Shown here: positions 48,990 to 58,921 of the stretch, in pieces
How positions within the stretch are numbered: the first letter of the stretch is position 1
How the letters are laid out: the number at the start of each line of letters is the position of its first letter
Assembly (NCBI GenBank): GCA_012932865.1
Contig: SAXG01000034.1
Span: 248,001 to 312,000, forward strand
Direction: 5' to 3'
Source: Amylostereum areolatum
Lineage: Eukaryota; Basidiomycota; Agaricomycetes; Russulales; Stereaceae
Length of the DNA stretch: 64,000 bases
Translations under genes and position numbers: made by a program
Notes under the pieces: generated by a model
Seen by the model: the letters and a program-made list of their open reading frames with translations, nothing else
The model's database searches: none
Told to the model about the DNA's origin: nothing

Positions 48990-49732
48990 TAAGTTCGCGA
49001 TCGATGGGTACCTTCTCCATCGCTTCCTGCTCGATAACGTAGACTCGCTCCCCATCGTCAAGGGCGTCAAGGACGGTGAATTTTACTTCCTCCACGGAGA
49101 AAGTAAAGGAGATCATATCTTCGTCGACGAGGATTACAAGATCACGGGGATAATCGATTGCGAAGGGTCGCAGACCGCCACGGCCCCACTCGCGTTCGCG
49201 GCCCCGCTCTTTCTCGTTGACTGGGATATGTACGTGAACGGTGTCGGCGAGCTTACACCCGGAGACAAGCAGTTCGTGGACATACTGGAAGCAAAAGGTT
49301 ATTCGGATCTGGCGCGGTACGCGCGAGGGACCCGCTTTGCTCGGGACTGGGCATGGGTCGTTCTCACAGACGAGCTTGCTGGGGACACGTTCTACAAAAA
49401 GGCACTTGGGATGTTGAAGTTTTGTGGAGAAGAGTGTGGGGAGACGCTGGATGAAGCCAGTTGGGCGGAGTGGACGGGGAAGATGTTGAAGAAGTACGCA
49501 GACGATGCGGGGCTCCAGAGTCTCATTTCCTCGCCCTGACCATGGCATCGGAATCGTGTTTCCCGTCTGTGATGTGCATTGAATGCTGCCTTCGATACGT
49601 TCATCTGCTTTCTAGTTGCTGTGTTGTACATCGTGTTCTCCAACTGCAAATATATCCGCGCATCGATTCCGAAAGCGTAAGAACAGGTACATGATCGCAG
49701 CGTACATTGGTAAGTACCAAGTGCTCATGCGC

Positions 49733-51169
49733 TCACGGTCCGCGCAGGAGACTTTGCAAACCTACGTCGTCCGCATACCTATGCATTATCTTTTCCTTCC
49801 ACGCAGCCCAGCCCGCCTCGTCCACACTCCCCCCGCACTCCTCCCCGCACAGCTTTAGCATCCCGAGCGCGCTCCTCGGCCCAATCCACCCGTCCGACTG
49901 AACGCCAAAGACCCAATAATTCTCGAACCGCGTTTCCAGCACCCGCCGCGCAAGGTCCGGGTGTCCCTTCGCCTCCAGCATCTCCGCAAGCCGCTTCTCG
50001 CCTTCACTTGAATCATTCCTTCCGTTGTCGACCCTATGCCAGTCCATGAGGAACAGCGGCGCGGAGAACGCGGACGACGCGGGGAGAACCTCCGAGCATT
50101 CCCAGTCAATTATCCCCGTAATGGTGTACCCTTCGTCGGCGAGGATGTTGTCCGCCTTGCTTCCCCCATGGACGAGGTAGAACTCGCCGTCAGTAGCGTT
50201 CTTCACCGGTGGGAGGGACGACACATTGTCGAGGAGGAAACGGTAGAGGAGGTACCCGTCGACAGCAGATTTGGCCATGATTTCTCGACGAACGATAAGG
50301 TCGAGTTTGTGCTGAAGGACGCCCTTGAAGTAATCGAGCGTGGTGGAGAACGGGCCGATCGTGGTTGCATTCCCGTCGTCGTCCAGGTTGCAGAGACCGC
50401 GTTCGACGAAGGGACTAGGGAACATCGTATCGCCGCTGCTGGTGTCCAAGAGCGCACCGATGGAGGGGAAAGGGTGGGCTTTGATCTTGATATAAACATC
50501 CGCAATCTGCTCCATGATGCGCTCCTTCCCCTCCACGCCTGCCGTGTCCCAATCCACCCACTTGCCAGGGACCTTCTCCATAAGAAGGTAGCTCACGCCG
50601 ACCGCGTTCGTTGGGGAGGACACCGCAACGCCAAAGACGGCGGGGACGGGGACGTCGATGGAAGAAAGGAAGCGATAGGTGGCGAACTCTGAGAGGAGAA
50701 TGCGGTCTTGTATCACTGGAGGGGCGGCTCGAGCCGTGGTGTGGGGGGTACGACAGAGCCAGACGACGCCATCATCGAAGGTGATTGGGAAGTGCCAGTT
50801 CTTGTGGCCGATAGCCATGGACTCTTTGACCAGCACGGGGAGAGTGGAGCAGGGGATTCCGTCACGCAGGGTGCTTGCATGCTGGCAGAGGGCTTCGAGG
50901 TCGATACGCGCGTTCAGGCGCTGGACATCTTCAATCCACATCTTCTCTATTGCTTTCATGACCCCTACTCCCTCCACCTGTTTGAGAGGGTCGTCAGGAT
51001 TGAGTCCGATGAGTCCGTCGAGCAGAAGGATACTCACAGAAGCACCTGGACAGTTGTGGTCTTTATCGACATGCGCGACGCAGACATGACGTCCACAGAG
51101 ATCGCACGCACCGCAATACCGTTCGGCGGGTTCACGGCAGCCTTGAATATCGCAATAGTACAATGGCAT
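49733..51169 (-). CDS. Zinc-finger plus aminoglycoside-phosphotransferase-like (APH) kinase-fold protein
   Basis: Intact relative of the interrupted gene. The N-terminus MPLYYCDIQGCREPAERYCG with CDLCGRHVCVAHVDKDHNC has the Cys/His spacing of a small zinc finger. An APH/choline-kinase-like domain follows: RDGIPCSTL, GVVWLCRTPHTTARAAP, TYRFLSSIDVPVPAVFGV, YLLMEKVPGKWVDWD. The catalytic loop reads LVHGGSKADNILAD where the usual pattern is HGDxxxxN, so the catalytic-base position is Gly although the Asn is present. ITGIIDWEC carries the metal-binding Asp. It ends YADDVGLQSLLRGP. A 60-nt in-frame GT-AG stretch (51037-50978) may be an intron, giving 458 or 478 residues. Such proteins are expanded in Agaricomycetes. 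The substrate is unknown, and antibiotic resistance should not be inferred. Confidence 0.85.
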   Translation of the reverse strand: MPLYYCDIQGCREPAERYCGACDLCGRHVCVAHVDKDHNCPGASVSILLLDGLIGLNPDDPLKQVEGVGVMKAIEKMWIEDVQRLNARIDLEALCQHASTLRDGIPCSTLPVLVKESMAIGHKNWHFPITFDDGVVWLCRTPHTTARAAPPVIQDRILLSEFATYRFLSSIDVPVPAVFGVAVSSPTNAVGVSYLLMEKVPGKWVDWDTAGVEGKERIMEQIADVYIKIKAHPFPSIGALLDTSSGDTMFPSPFVERGLCNLDDDGNATTIGPFSTTLDYFKGVLQHKLDLIVRREIMAKSAVDGYLLYRFLLDNVSSLPPVKNATDGEFYLVHGGSKADNILADEGYTITGIIDWECSEVLPASSAFSAPLFLMDWHRVDNGRNDSSEGEKRLAEMLEAKGHPDLARRVLETRFENYWVFGVQSDGWIGPRSALGMLKLCGEECGGSVDEAGWAAWKEKIMHRYADDVGLQSLLRGP

Positions 51170-51560
51170 ACTAGAAACATATTAAAGTTCAGAAAACCCG
51201 AGCATGGGACGCCTCGGACGAGAGCACCACGTACCTTGGTTGGAGGGATAGTCCAGAGATGGCTACAGAGGGGTATTCTGGAGGCGAAAGTGAAACAACG
51301 TCTGAGCGATGGATGACGGAGAGTTGAAGGGGGAAGGTGAGAGTGAGTAAGTACGCCACAAAACCGGGCCGAGGACCGAGCTGGATAAGTTAGGGTTGAG
51401 AATCCTGGTGCGATATTAGATAGTACAGTACGCTACAGCAAACGAATGATACAAAAGGCATATATGCATCAAACCCCGGGGGAGATGAAAAAGACGAACA
51501 TGACTCGCCACGACCAAGCCACAACCCCGAACCGGAACATACAAAGACGAACAGCCCACC
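51170..51560. other. Intergenic
   Basis: Promoter side of the intact APH-like gene and 3' side of the F-box gene. No gene or repeat seen. Confidence 0.6.
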
Positions 51561-52784
51561 TCAAGCCCACGACACCCTCCTCCTCTTCTTATCAACACCG
51601 CACCCTCTAAACCGACAAGCCACCCTCAGCTCCTTCAGCCCAGGACACAGCTCCCGCACGACGACATACTCCGCCGGACTGACGTCCGGCAGCCGAATCG
51701 CCTCCAGTCCCTGCCCATGGGCGGCCACCAACAGCGCGAGCACCTCCGGGCTCGGCTGTCTCTCGAACCCAAACTCGAGCACGCGAAGCGTCTGCGCCAT
51801 CTGCGTGAGACCGAGTAGCCACGCGAAGAACTCGTGCGCGGGGTCCGCGGTGTGCTCCAGCCGGAGGGTCTGCAAGGATACGGGGGCAGGGAGAAGATTG
51901 TAAGGCGGCGGTGGGATGGCGAGCGCGGTCCCGGAGAGGTAGAGGTGCTGGATGGAGGGCACGGAAGTGAGGATCTGCGCGAGCAGCGCCGAGGTCGCGT
52001 CGTGCGACGTGTATCGCAAAGTGGTGACCGCCGGGCCCAGACTGAGGTACTCCAGCCCGACGTCGTTGAGCGAGAGGTCCAGTGCGCGCACGCCCGGTCG
52101 CAGGACCACGTCCAGTATGCGCAGGTTCGGGCACTCGGAGACCGCGTGCGCGAAGTAGAGCGGCTGCAGCGGGAGGGAGGCGCTTGCCCAGTTTGTGTCG
52201 AAGATGGCGGTGAGGGAGACGGCAGCGTCGGCGAGGGCGGGGGCCATGTAAAGTGCGTCGAGGAAGGCGTTGTACCCGCGCTGGGACTTGAGGCTGACTT
52301 CGCGGAAGAGGAGGATTTGGGCAGGCGTGCGCCAAGAGCGGGATACGTGGGAGGCGGCCGCTAGGGCGAGGCGGCGGGCATCGGGGTCGGGTAAATGATA
52401 GATGGCGTCGACGATGGCGAGAACGACTTCTGTGGGGAGGGAGCGGGGTTTTCGGGGGAGGATGTAGGTCCGTGTGGAGACGGGTGAAGAGGACTTTGTC
52501 CGAGATGACGGGGACGAGCTTGATGCGCTCCGACGGGGGGTGGGGAAAGTAACGTCGAGGGTGACCCGCCGTTTGACTTTGTCTTGTGGTTCCTTCTTGT
52601 GTGGTGTTTTGGGTACCTTGTGCTAAAAGACGAGCCAAGACGAATTACGATGAGGATAAAACGTCTATGGGACGAGATAACCCACCTCTTTGTGTTCCGA
52701 TCCTGCCGTCTCCTCCTTCGATACCCACTTCATTTTCGGCCACTTCCACATCAGCACGCCTGAGCCCATTACCATCTTCGGCAT
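51561..52784 (-). CDS. F-box protein with leucine-rich C-terminus
   Basis: Probable substrate adaptor of SCF ubiquitin ligases, binding Skp1 through the F-box. Exon 1 starts at 52784 (MPKMVMGSGVLMWKWPKMKW). A GTGGGT...TTTTAG intron (about 52681-52626) leads to the basic linker HKVPKTPHKKEPQDKVKRRV. The F-box is LPTEVVLAIVDAIYHLPDPD followed by ALAAASHVSRSWRTPAQ and LFREVSLKSQRGYN (about 52460-52270). The rest is leucine-rich-repeat-like (CPNLRILDVVLRPGVRALDL, SIQHLYLSGTALAIPPPP, LRVLEFGFERQPSPEVLALL), a layout common to the very large F-box families of mushrooms. A TATA-like element lies about 100 bases upstream (52890-52883). The target protein is unknown. Confidence 0.8.
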
Positions 52785-53630
52785 TGTCTTTACTATAGTT
52801 GCGTCCGGGCGTGAAGGTTGGAAAGCGAGCTCTGAAAGTTGAAGAGCGTTTGAGCGTCCCCACTTCCGGGCGCCGGAGCGACCTATATAACGAGGTGTGG
52901 GTTCCAAGCGGTATGCACCGGAGGCATCTGTGGGGAGCACCAGTCTGAGTTCCGGCTTGCCGACGCCTTCCGACAGGCCCAAGAGGGCTCATCCGGGGGT
53001 GTCGTCTTGCGCAAGTCCGAAGGATGATCGATGTCGATGACGAGACATGGCGGAGGCGAGATTATGCGCGCACTGTGCGAAATTGGGGATAAACCATGGT
53101 CATAATACACCGCCTGAGATATGGATCGTGCGGGAGGACGACCGAGGGCGAACGTCACAGAAGGATGTCGACGCTGAGCGGGCGACGGTCGACGGGATGT
53201 TTCTCGGCACTTGCGCTTATTTAGTATGTCATTCCCACGCTCTCGGGTCGGCAGCATCATTATCCGCCTTTACTTACCTCCCGTCAACGGGCCTGCGTCC
53301 GACCCCTGCCACTGTTCCCCCCCAACTCTCTCCGAAGTCAAATCGAAACAAGCACAGACTTTAAAATTTTCTTTGACATATACATCGAGAGAGCGGTCAG
53401 CAGGACGGAGCCCGCAACGAAGAAATCACGTAGTGTGAAGTCCGAGAGAATAAGCATGTACAAGAGCGAAAGTCGAAAGGCTTTACGAGGCAGATTAGAA
53501 AAAAGGCGTGTACTCAGTAAGGGCGGGGACATGGCGTCTCCCTTCCCTGGGTATCGTCGTGTGTCGCGCGGGGAAGATGGGGTAGGGGTGGGGGTGAGGG
53601 TATATCGGAGTTTGAGGGAGAGGTGAGCGC
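52785..53630. other. Intergenic
   Basis: Holds the F-box promoter and the 3' side of the first Ifi-6-16 gene. A plus-strand frame of 105 codons at 53047-53364 has no recognised motif and no neighbouring exons, so I do not call it. Confidence 0.5.
52883..52890 (-). promoter_or_regulatory. TATA box candidate for the F-box gene
   Basis: Read on the minus strand as TTATATAG, about 100 bases upstream of the ATG at 52784. Confidence 0.4.
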
Positions 53631-54324
53631 TCAGAATGCAGCCCACGCGCCGAAGATCATGCCTCCCGCAACAGCAGCTACTGGTGCGAGCACTGATGTG
53701 GATAGCTGGAATGAGTGCGCCCCACTGCACATATCGTCGAACGTGAGCGGTAGGGAAAAATACAGGGAAGACATGGCGTACTTGGGCGAGTTGGAGGTCG
53801 CGGCGGCAGCGGTGGCTCCGGTCGACGCAGCAGAGAGACCGGACACGGCGGCGGCAGTGGCTACGGTGAAGACCGAGCCCCCGAAAGAGGTGACGATCCC
53901 TGCCCCACTCTGTGCGAGCGTGATGGCTTCGCCAGCGACGGATCCACCACCAGCCGTAACGACGGTGAACACGGACCCGGCCACGGCTGCGAAACAGCGT
54001 CAGGTGTGGAGAAATGGGGGACACGCGATCGCGACGTACTCTCAACTTTGGTAGCGAGCTCGCCGATCGCGCCTGTCGCAGAAGTGAACGCGCCTCCAAC
54101 TACTCGACGAGTCAGGTTTGCAGCGAGTAGCGACTATAAAAAAGCGAGTACGCACCATCGGATGTCACAACGTCAATGATGCTATCGACTGTAACCCGCC
54201 GTCAGCGATGTACCGCGTGCGCGCCATACCACGGTTCATTGTACGTACTCTGACGCTTCTCGGGCTCGGGTGCGGCGACCGCGAGCGCGACGAAAAAGAA
54301 GGGGGTAAAGACCTTGGCGAGCAT
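53631..54324 (-). CDS. Ifi-6-16 (ISG12/IFI27-like) family protein, copy 1
   Basis: Small Gly/Ala-rich hydrophobic protein of the interferon-induced 6-16 family, known in animals from mitochondrial and ER membranes and present in fungi with unknown function. Exon 1 (from 54324) encodes a signal peptide MLAKVFTPFFFVALAVAAPE followed by PEKR, a possible Kex2-type dibasic site. Short exons encode DSIIDVVTSD and GGAFTSATGAIGELATKV. The core is AVAGSVFTVVTAGGGSVAGE, LAQSGAGIVTSFGGSVFTVA and LAPVAAVAGGMIFGAWAAF at the stop (53631). A 57-nt in-frame GT-AG stretch (after SNSP) matches one in copy 2 and is probably an intron. About four introns. Function in fungi is not established. Confidence 0.78.
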
Positions 54325-55987
54325 AACGGCAATGCGAGAAACGAGGAGGGTACGCGGGGGCGACGATGGGCGACGGATAGGAGGGAGGGAGGGTCGATGT
54401 GGGGTGTGGATGTCGGCCAGCCATTTTATTGGCTTTTTCGAGGCACCGCTTCGTCGTGTCCGACATCTTGGCGGTCGTCATGAAGCCGGTCACGCGACCG
54501 CCATAGTGGAGCCCCATAGATCCCGAGGCGGCGAGATCGCTTGCTTCCGCTCCGCTCCATCAATCGTTCCGTGAGCCAGAGCGCAGGATGGCGGGTACGT
54601 GGCCGGTGTCTTCACTCATTGTTGGGGGTGAACCTTCCAGTATGACCTGGTATGTCTCGAAGACCCACGACTCGGACACTTGTCCCCAAAGTCCCCGCAC
54701 GATTAGAGTTATGCCTTGCGGCACAGTGACTCCTGCAGCTGAGTGGCTCCACTCTGCGCATGCGCAGTCATCCAAAACAAAGGCTCTGATGGACGTGCTT
54801 GGTGGAATGACACTAAGTAGGCTGAAGCAATGCGATGCCTGCGCAGCTCAACTTTCAAGCCCCGAGGAGTCGTAGAGAGATCAAACTTTGGGGCTCAGCG
54901 TAACATCATGGAACGCTTATAGATTCACAATGGCGCCGAGCCACATTCTCGGATCGCACCCCTTGTCGGTGTCTCAGGGTTTGTGGGCGGTGACGGTTGT
55001 CCTACATGCCCTTCTGGTTGGACCGTCAAACCCGCTGTATAGCACGATGTTCCGTCAAATACAGGGTTTTCCGCCTTCTCGCCGTTCTACGGCCTCGCCC
55101 GCATCACGGTGGTACGGGAATTCCATCGACATCATACGATGCACCAACCATGCGTCCGAGGGCCAGGTCCTAACCACGCTACCACGATCCCGCCTTATTG
55201 GACAAGAAAGTCGAGCCATGCGGTGGTGAGGACGTTCATCAAGTTCGGGAACCTGGATTTGAACGGTTTCGCCCGTCGCAGCGGCGCTTGGGAGGCTCGA
55301 AGAACCCGTCTTGGTGGTACGTTCTAACGAGTAACGGAATGCGTACATTCCCACCATGGAAGCATATGGGGCGAAGGGTATCTCGGATGCCAAGACCTAT
55401 ATCAGCCGCTGTAGCAGATGATTGTAACTATGAGTGTTTTCAAGAGCTTAAGCTCAAGTATCAATGACAGTGAAATCGCCACATTACAACTGCTGTCTCG
55501 AGTTCTATTCTTCGAATATGCTTACTTGCATGACAGGGATATATAGCTACAGTGGTTCATTTCGACCTGGGCCGGTTTGTCTTCTCCTGAAATCTGCCAC
55601 CGAACCCGGGCCTAAATTTGACCAGTGACAGGCGGAGCATGCCTGTGGCTTCGAGGACCTTGAAGCGACGTGGTGACCCTCGTCTGCATCCCAGATACAC
55701 TCACTGCCCTGCGTAGACATCCACAGTACATCAAGCATTTTTCGTACGCACACCGGAGAGGTACGAAATCGCTCGAATACCAGCTCGATCTGTGAACATA
55801 TGAACATTTGAGTGCGAAATCGAAGAGTAAGTATGGTGCAATAGAGGGTAGAATGTCTTTCCAAATCAGATTAGAAAAAGAGTGTCGCTACGAGTGGAAA
55901 TATCTCCCTTCCTGGGATATTTTCATGGCAGCCCGTGTATCCGAGTCTCTCAGTGAACGTGGGATGGGTGAGGTCAACGCTCCACGC
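54325..55987. other. Spacer between the two Ifi-6-16 genes
   Basis: 1.66 kb between the start of copy 1 and the stop of copy 2. Several frames of 60-113 codons exist on both strands (for example 55393-55055 minus), but none has a motif, partner exons or family resemblance. Confidence 0.5.
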
Positions 55988-56685
55988 TCAGAACGTCGCC
56001 CACGCGCCGAACATTATACCTCCCACAACTGCGCCCACCGACGCGAGGAGAGATGTGGACAGGTGGAACGAATGTAAAGACATATCGCCGCTGAAAAAGA
56101 TCAGTGTGTTAAGCCTCAGGATTAACCAAAATACAACAAACACGCAGCATACTTGGATGAGTGGGTCGCGGCGGCAGACAGACCAGACTCGACCGCCCCC
56201 GTGGCCACGGTGAACACCGAGGCCCCGATGGAGGTGACGAAGCCGGCCCCGCTCTCGGCGAGCGTGAGAGCCTTTCCGCCGTCCGCCGTGACGACAGTGA
56301 ACAGCGATCCAGCCGCAGCTGCGAACCAGCATGGGGATTCAAACGCAAAGAAGAGACCTACGGTCACGACGTACTTTCGACTTTGGTGACGGCGCCACCG
56401 ACAGCGCTCGTTGCATCGTCAAAGATGGACCCCGCTGCAAAGTGGAGTGAGAACGCAAAGATCAGATTCAAAACGAACATATAGTGAGCACTCGCACGAA
56501 CCGTCAGATCCTATGCCGTCGATAATGTTACCCACTGTAGTAGCTCAGCGTCAGGAACATGCCTCAACGTAGCGAAAGTACGAGGGAGTGCACGTACAAT
56601 CAAAACGCTTCTCGGGCTGAGGTGCGGCGAAGACGAAAGCGACGAGAAAGAAGAAAAAGCAAAGGGCGAAGGTCTTGGCCAGCAT
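55988..56685 (-). CDS. Ifi-6-16 (ISG12/IFI27-like) family protein, copy 2
   Basis: Tandem paralog of the gene at 53631-54324, same strand and same exon pattern. The start at 56685 gives signal peptide MLAKTFALCFFFLLVAFVFA, then APQPEKR, identical in layout to copy 1. The core has SLFTVVTADGGKALTLAESG, AGFVTSIGASVFTVATGAVE and SVGAVVGGIMFGAWATF at the end. The stretch between SSK and HSFHLST contains an in-frame GT-AG intron candidate at the position used in copy 1. The shared architecture shows a local duplication. Sequence divergence between copies is substantial outside the core, so it is not recent. Confidence 0.77.
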
Positions 56686-58921
56686 GACGGTGGTTAAGAA
56701 AACGAAGACGGTGCGCCAGGCCGAGGAATGACAACGAACGGGTAGGGAGGAAGGGAGAGGTGAAGGGTTGCGAAGCTCGCCCACCTCATTTTAACTGTTG
56801 TTCGCAGAACGGCTACTAGTACTCACTGTTCGCACATTTTCTGTGTGGTCGTCATGAAGCTGCCAGGCAACCGAAAGTGCAGGGCTCTGCCATCAGAGCC
56901 CGATACCACTTCTCTCTGCTCAATCAATGAGCACTGATTTCCCTTTCGTGAGAGCAGCATTGTGAGACTGGGCCAGAGATCCGCCAGATAGTGGGTACTT
57001 CGCCGTCTCAGCTGTGTTTCAATGCACCCACGCGCGAGGTTTGCTCCAATTTCCTAAGCAGATCTTCAGCATGTCAGAAAACGATGGTCTACAGTTTAAA
57101 TTAAAACCTACCCTTCAGGCATTGCAAGGATTTACTCGATACGTAGGTATTGTCGAATGTGTTGATCATGAGCATGAGTGGTGACAGGGACGGGTCTATT
57201 GAAGTTGCTCAAGTTCGATGGCAACTGACGCCGTCCATCACCTCCTCATCGAACCGTTATATTCGTTGTGCAGCACAACAATTGTATCCAATACTCCCCA
57301 TCTTCTCGCCGCTGTCGGATGGATTCTCGGGAGTCAAAATCGCCGCTGCATGGGAGCTCCGTCGAAATTGTACGACGTATTCTTGCGCGACTGTGCGAAA
57401 AGAGGTGGTCATCAGACTCGCCATCCGGGTTTCGTTCTGTAATACTACTGTACTGGCGATAGAAAATTTCCAAGGGCCTTCTGATAGAGAGATGGGGAAG
57501 ATTTTCGCACCCCTCCGCTATGGCCGAGAGAGGGGGTCTGATTGTTTTCGCCAAGGCAGTTGATCTGAACAGGGCATCATAAGTTCACAATGTAGTAGAG
57601 CTTATACATCACCTAGATAACCACGGCCGTCGTAGAAGATGGAATGGAGAAAAAATGCGTTTCATGGAGGTCGACAGATGGCGTGGCCACAACCGTTATA
57701 TGTCAAACTTTTACAGATTGACGATCGGAGGGTTTTGACGAGTCCAGGACCTCACCATTCTGTAGATTCCCTGCATGAGAGTAGTTAGGTATTATTGATA
57801 CAACGAATACCAGCAACAATCAAATAAAAGCGCACCTGCATCTGTACCGCAACCTCCACCCGTCCCGGATCGGAAAGGCCCACCTACATCTGATCTGCTC
57901 GTTAGCCACAGTACCAACTTCCATTCAATACGACGGACGGACCTCCCCGAGAATAAGACAGGCCCGTGGCATTGTCAGAATCTAGTACTAGCTTCTCTTC
58001 ACGCTGTCTGATATCAACGTCAGTGGGAAGGTCAAAAAGCCGCTCCTACATCATTGTCCAGCATCACGCATGCCAAGTGTGCGCTCGTGAAGCTGATATA
58101 AATATTCTCGATAACGTGTGAATGTGACGACAATCACTTACTGACCTTGTTTGTACGTTCAAGAGTCCTATGTTTCGACAGAACGGACTCTGTTGCGGAG
58201 GTGATTTCGATCGAGATGAGGCTGGGATTCGCGGTATCAACAAGTTATTTGGTCCGAGTTAGAACAAGGAGGGGCATACCTAGCAAACAAGCGTTCGGCG
58301 AGAAAGAAGACCTCGCAGAACGTGTAGTCTCTGTAAGAGCTGCTGTTTCTTCACATTGCGCCGTATGTTCGTGATATAAACCTCTACGTACGCGGAGAGC
58401 GTTTATTGAGTAGGACCGGCCGCGAAGAACACTGCGTCAATAATACGCACCACAACTTTCGAACCACTTCACCGAGCGGTCTTCCGCATGGAAGCGCCAG
58501 CTGGGAGCCATTTGGTCGTATCTTATGTCAGTGTCATATCAACAAATTCTGTATCACCAGCGTTGTGTTCGCCGATGTCCGAGCAGACTCAAGGGTGCAA
58601 CAAGGGTGACCGAGGTCCTTTGGAGGTCCTGGCAAAACGCCACTTACGTCTTTCGATGATACAGATCATCCACGAACCACAGCTGTTGAATTGGTATCGG
58701 AGAAATGACGATAAGTAGGGATCGGGACTGTGGAAAGACGTCGCAAGTCATGACGGGTTGCTTCAACAAACTTCGGCACAGCGCCCGCCCGTGGCTGTAC
58801 AGATATCCACGTGATCGTGTAGGCGCCCCAATGTGGCTGACGCGACTTTGAATTCGAACCGCGTCGCCAGCAACATCGTCTCTTCCCACCTATCTTCCCC
58901 TTCTCCCTCTCATTTCTTGTC
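56686..58921. other. Large region without a recognisable gene
   Basis: 2.2 kb upstream of the Ifi-6-16 copy 2 and of GEN1. The only long frames (57150-57563 plus; 57554-57246 minus) are antisense to each other and lack motifs. Composition is close to neutral. I see no terminal repeats, tRNA or simple repeats. Confidence 0.5.

Larger units (their letters stand above)
46509..49539 (+). pseudogene. Zinc-finger/aminoglycoside-phosphotransferase-like gene, interrupted by transposon
   Basis: Relative of the intact gene at 49733-51169, on the opposite strand. Exon 1 (46509-46646) encodes a Cys/His-rich N-terminus (HCDVHGCTNAAQ, CLFCNCHFCDVHVDDDLC). The intron (46647-46731) sits where the relative also has a possible intron. 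The kinase-like N-lobe and middle follow (RKKATDLRGGIPCTV, YRFLASIGIPVPAVFNV, CLFMEKIAGKPLDW). Near 47325 the frame shifts by one base (SSFGPF to RVDYAKSILQQ). At 47398/48991 a 1,590-bp element interrupts the gene between RESW and KFAIDGYLLH. Coding resumes after it (HGESKGDHIFVDEDYKITGI) and ends at 49539. The position equivalent to the Mg-binding Asn is His (DHI), and DWE is DCE. Two independent lesions make this a pseudogene. Confidence 0.88.

Noticed and set aside
46509..51169. Antibiotic-resistance function for the APH-like genes
   Set aside because: The fold name is historical. Fungal members form a divergent family with altered catalytic loop and an added zinc finger, and nothing in the sequence points to aminoglycosides.
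53047..53364. Plus-strand 105-codon frame beginning MAEARLCAHCAKLG
   Set aside because: The CxxC at the start looks finger-like, but there is no second Cys pair, no splice partner, and it overlaps the F-box upstream region.
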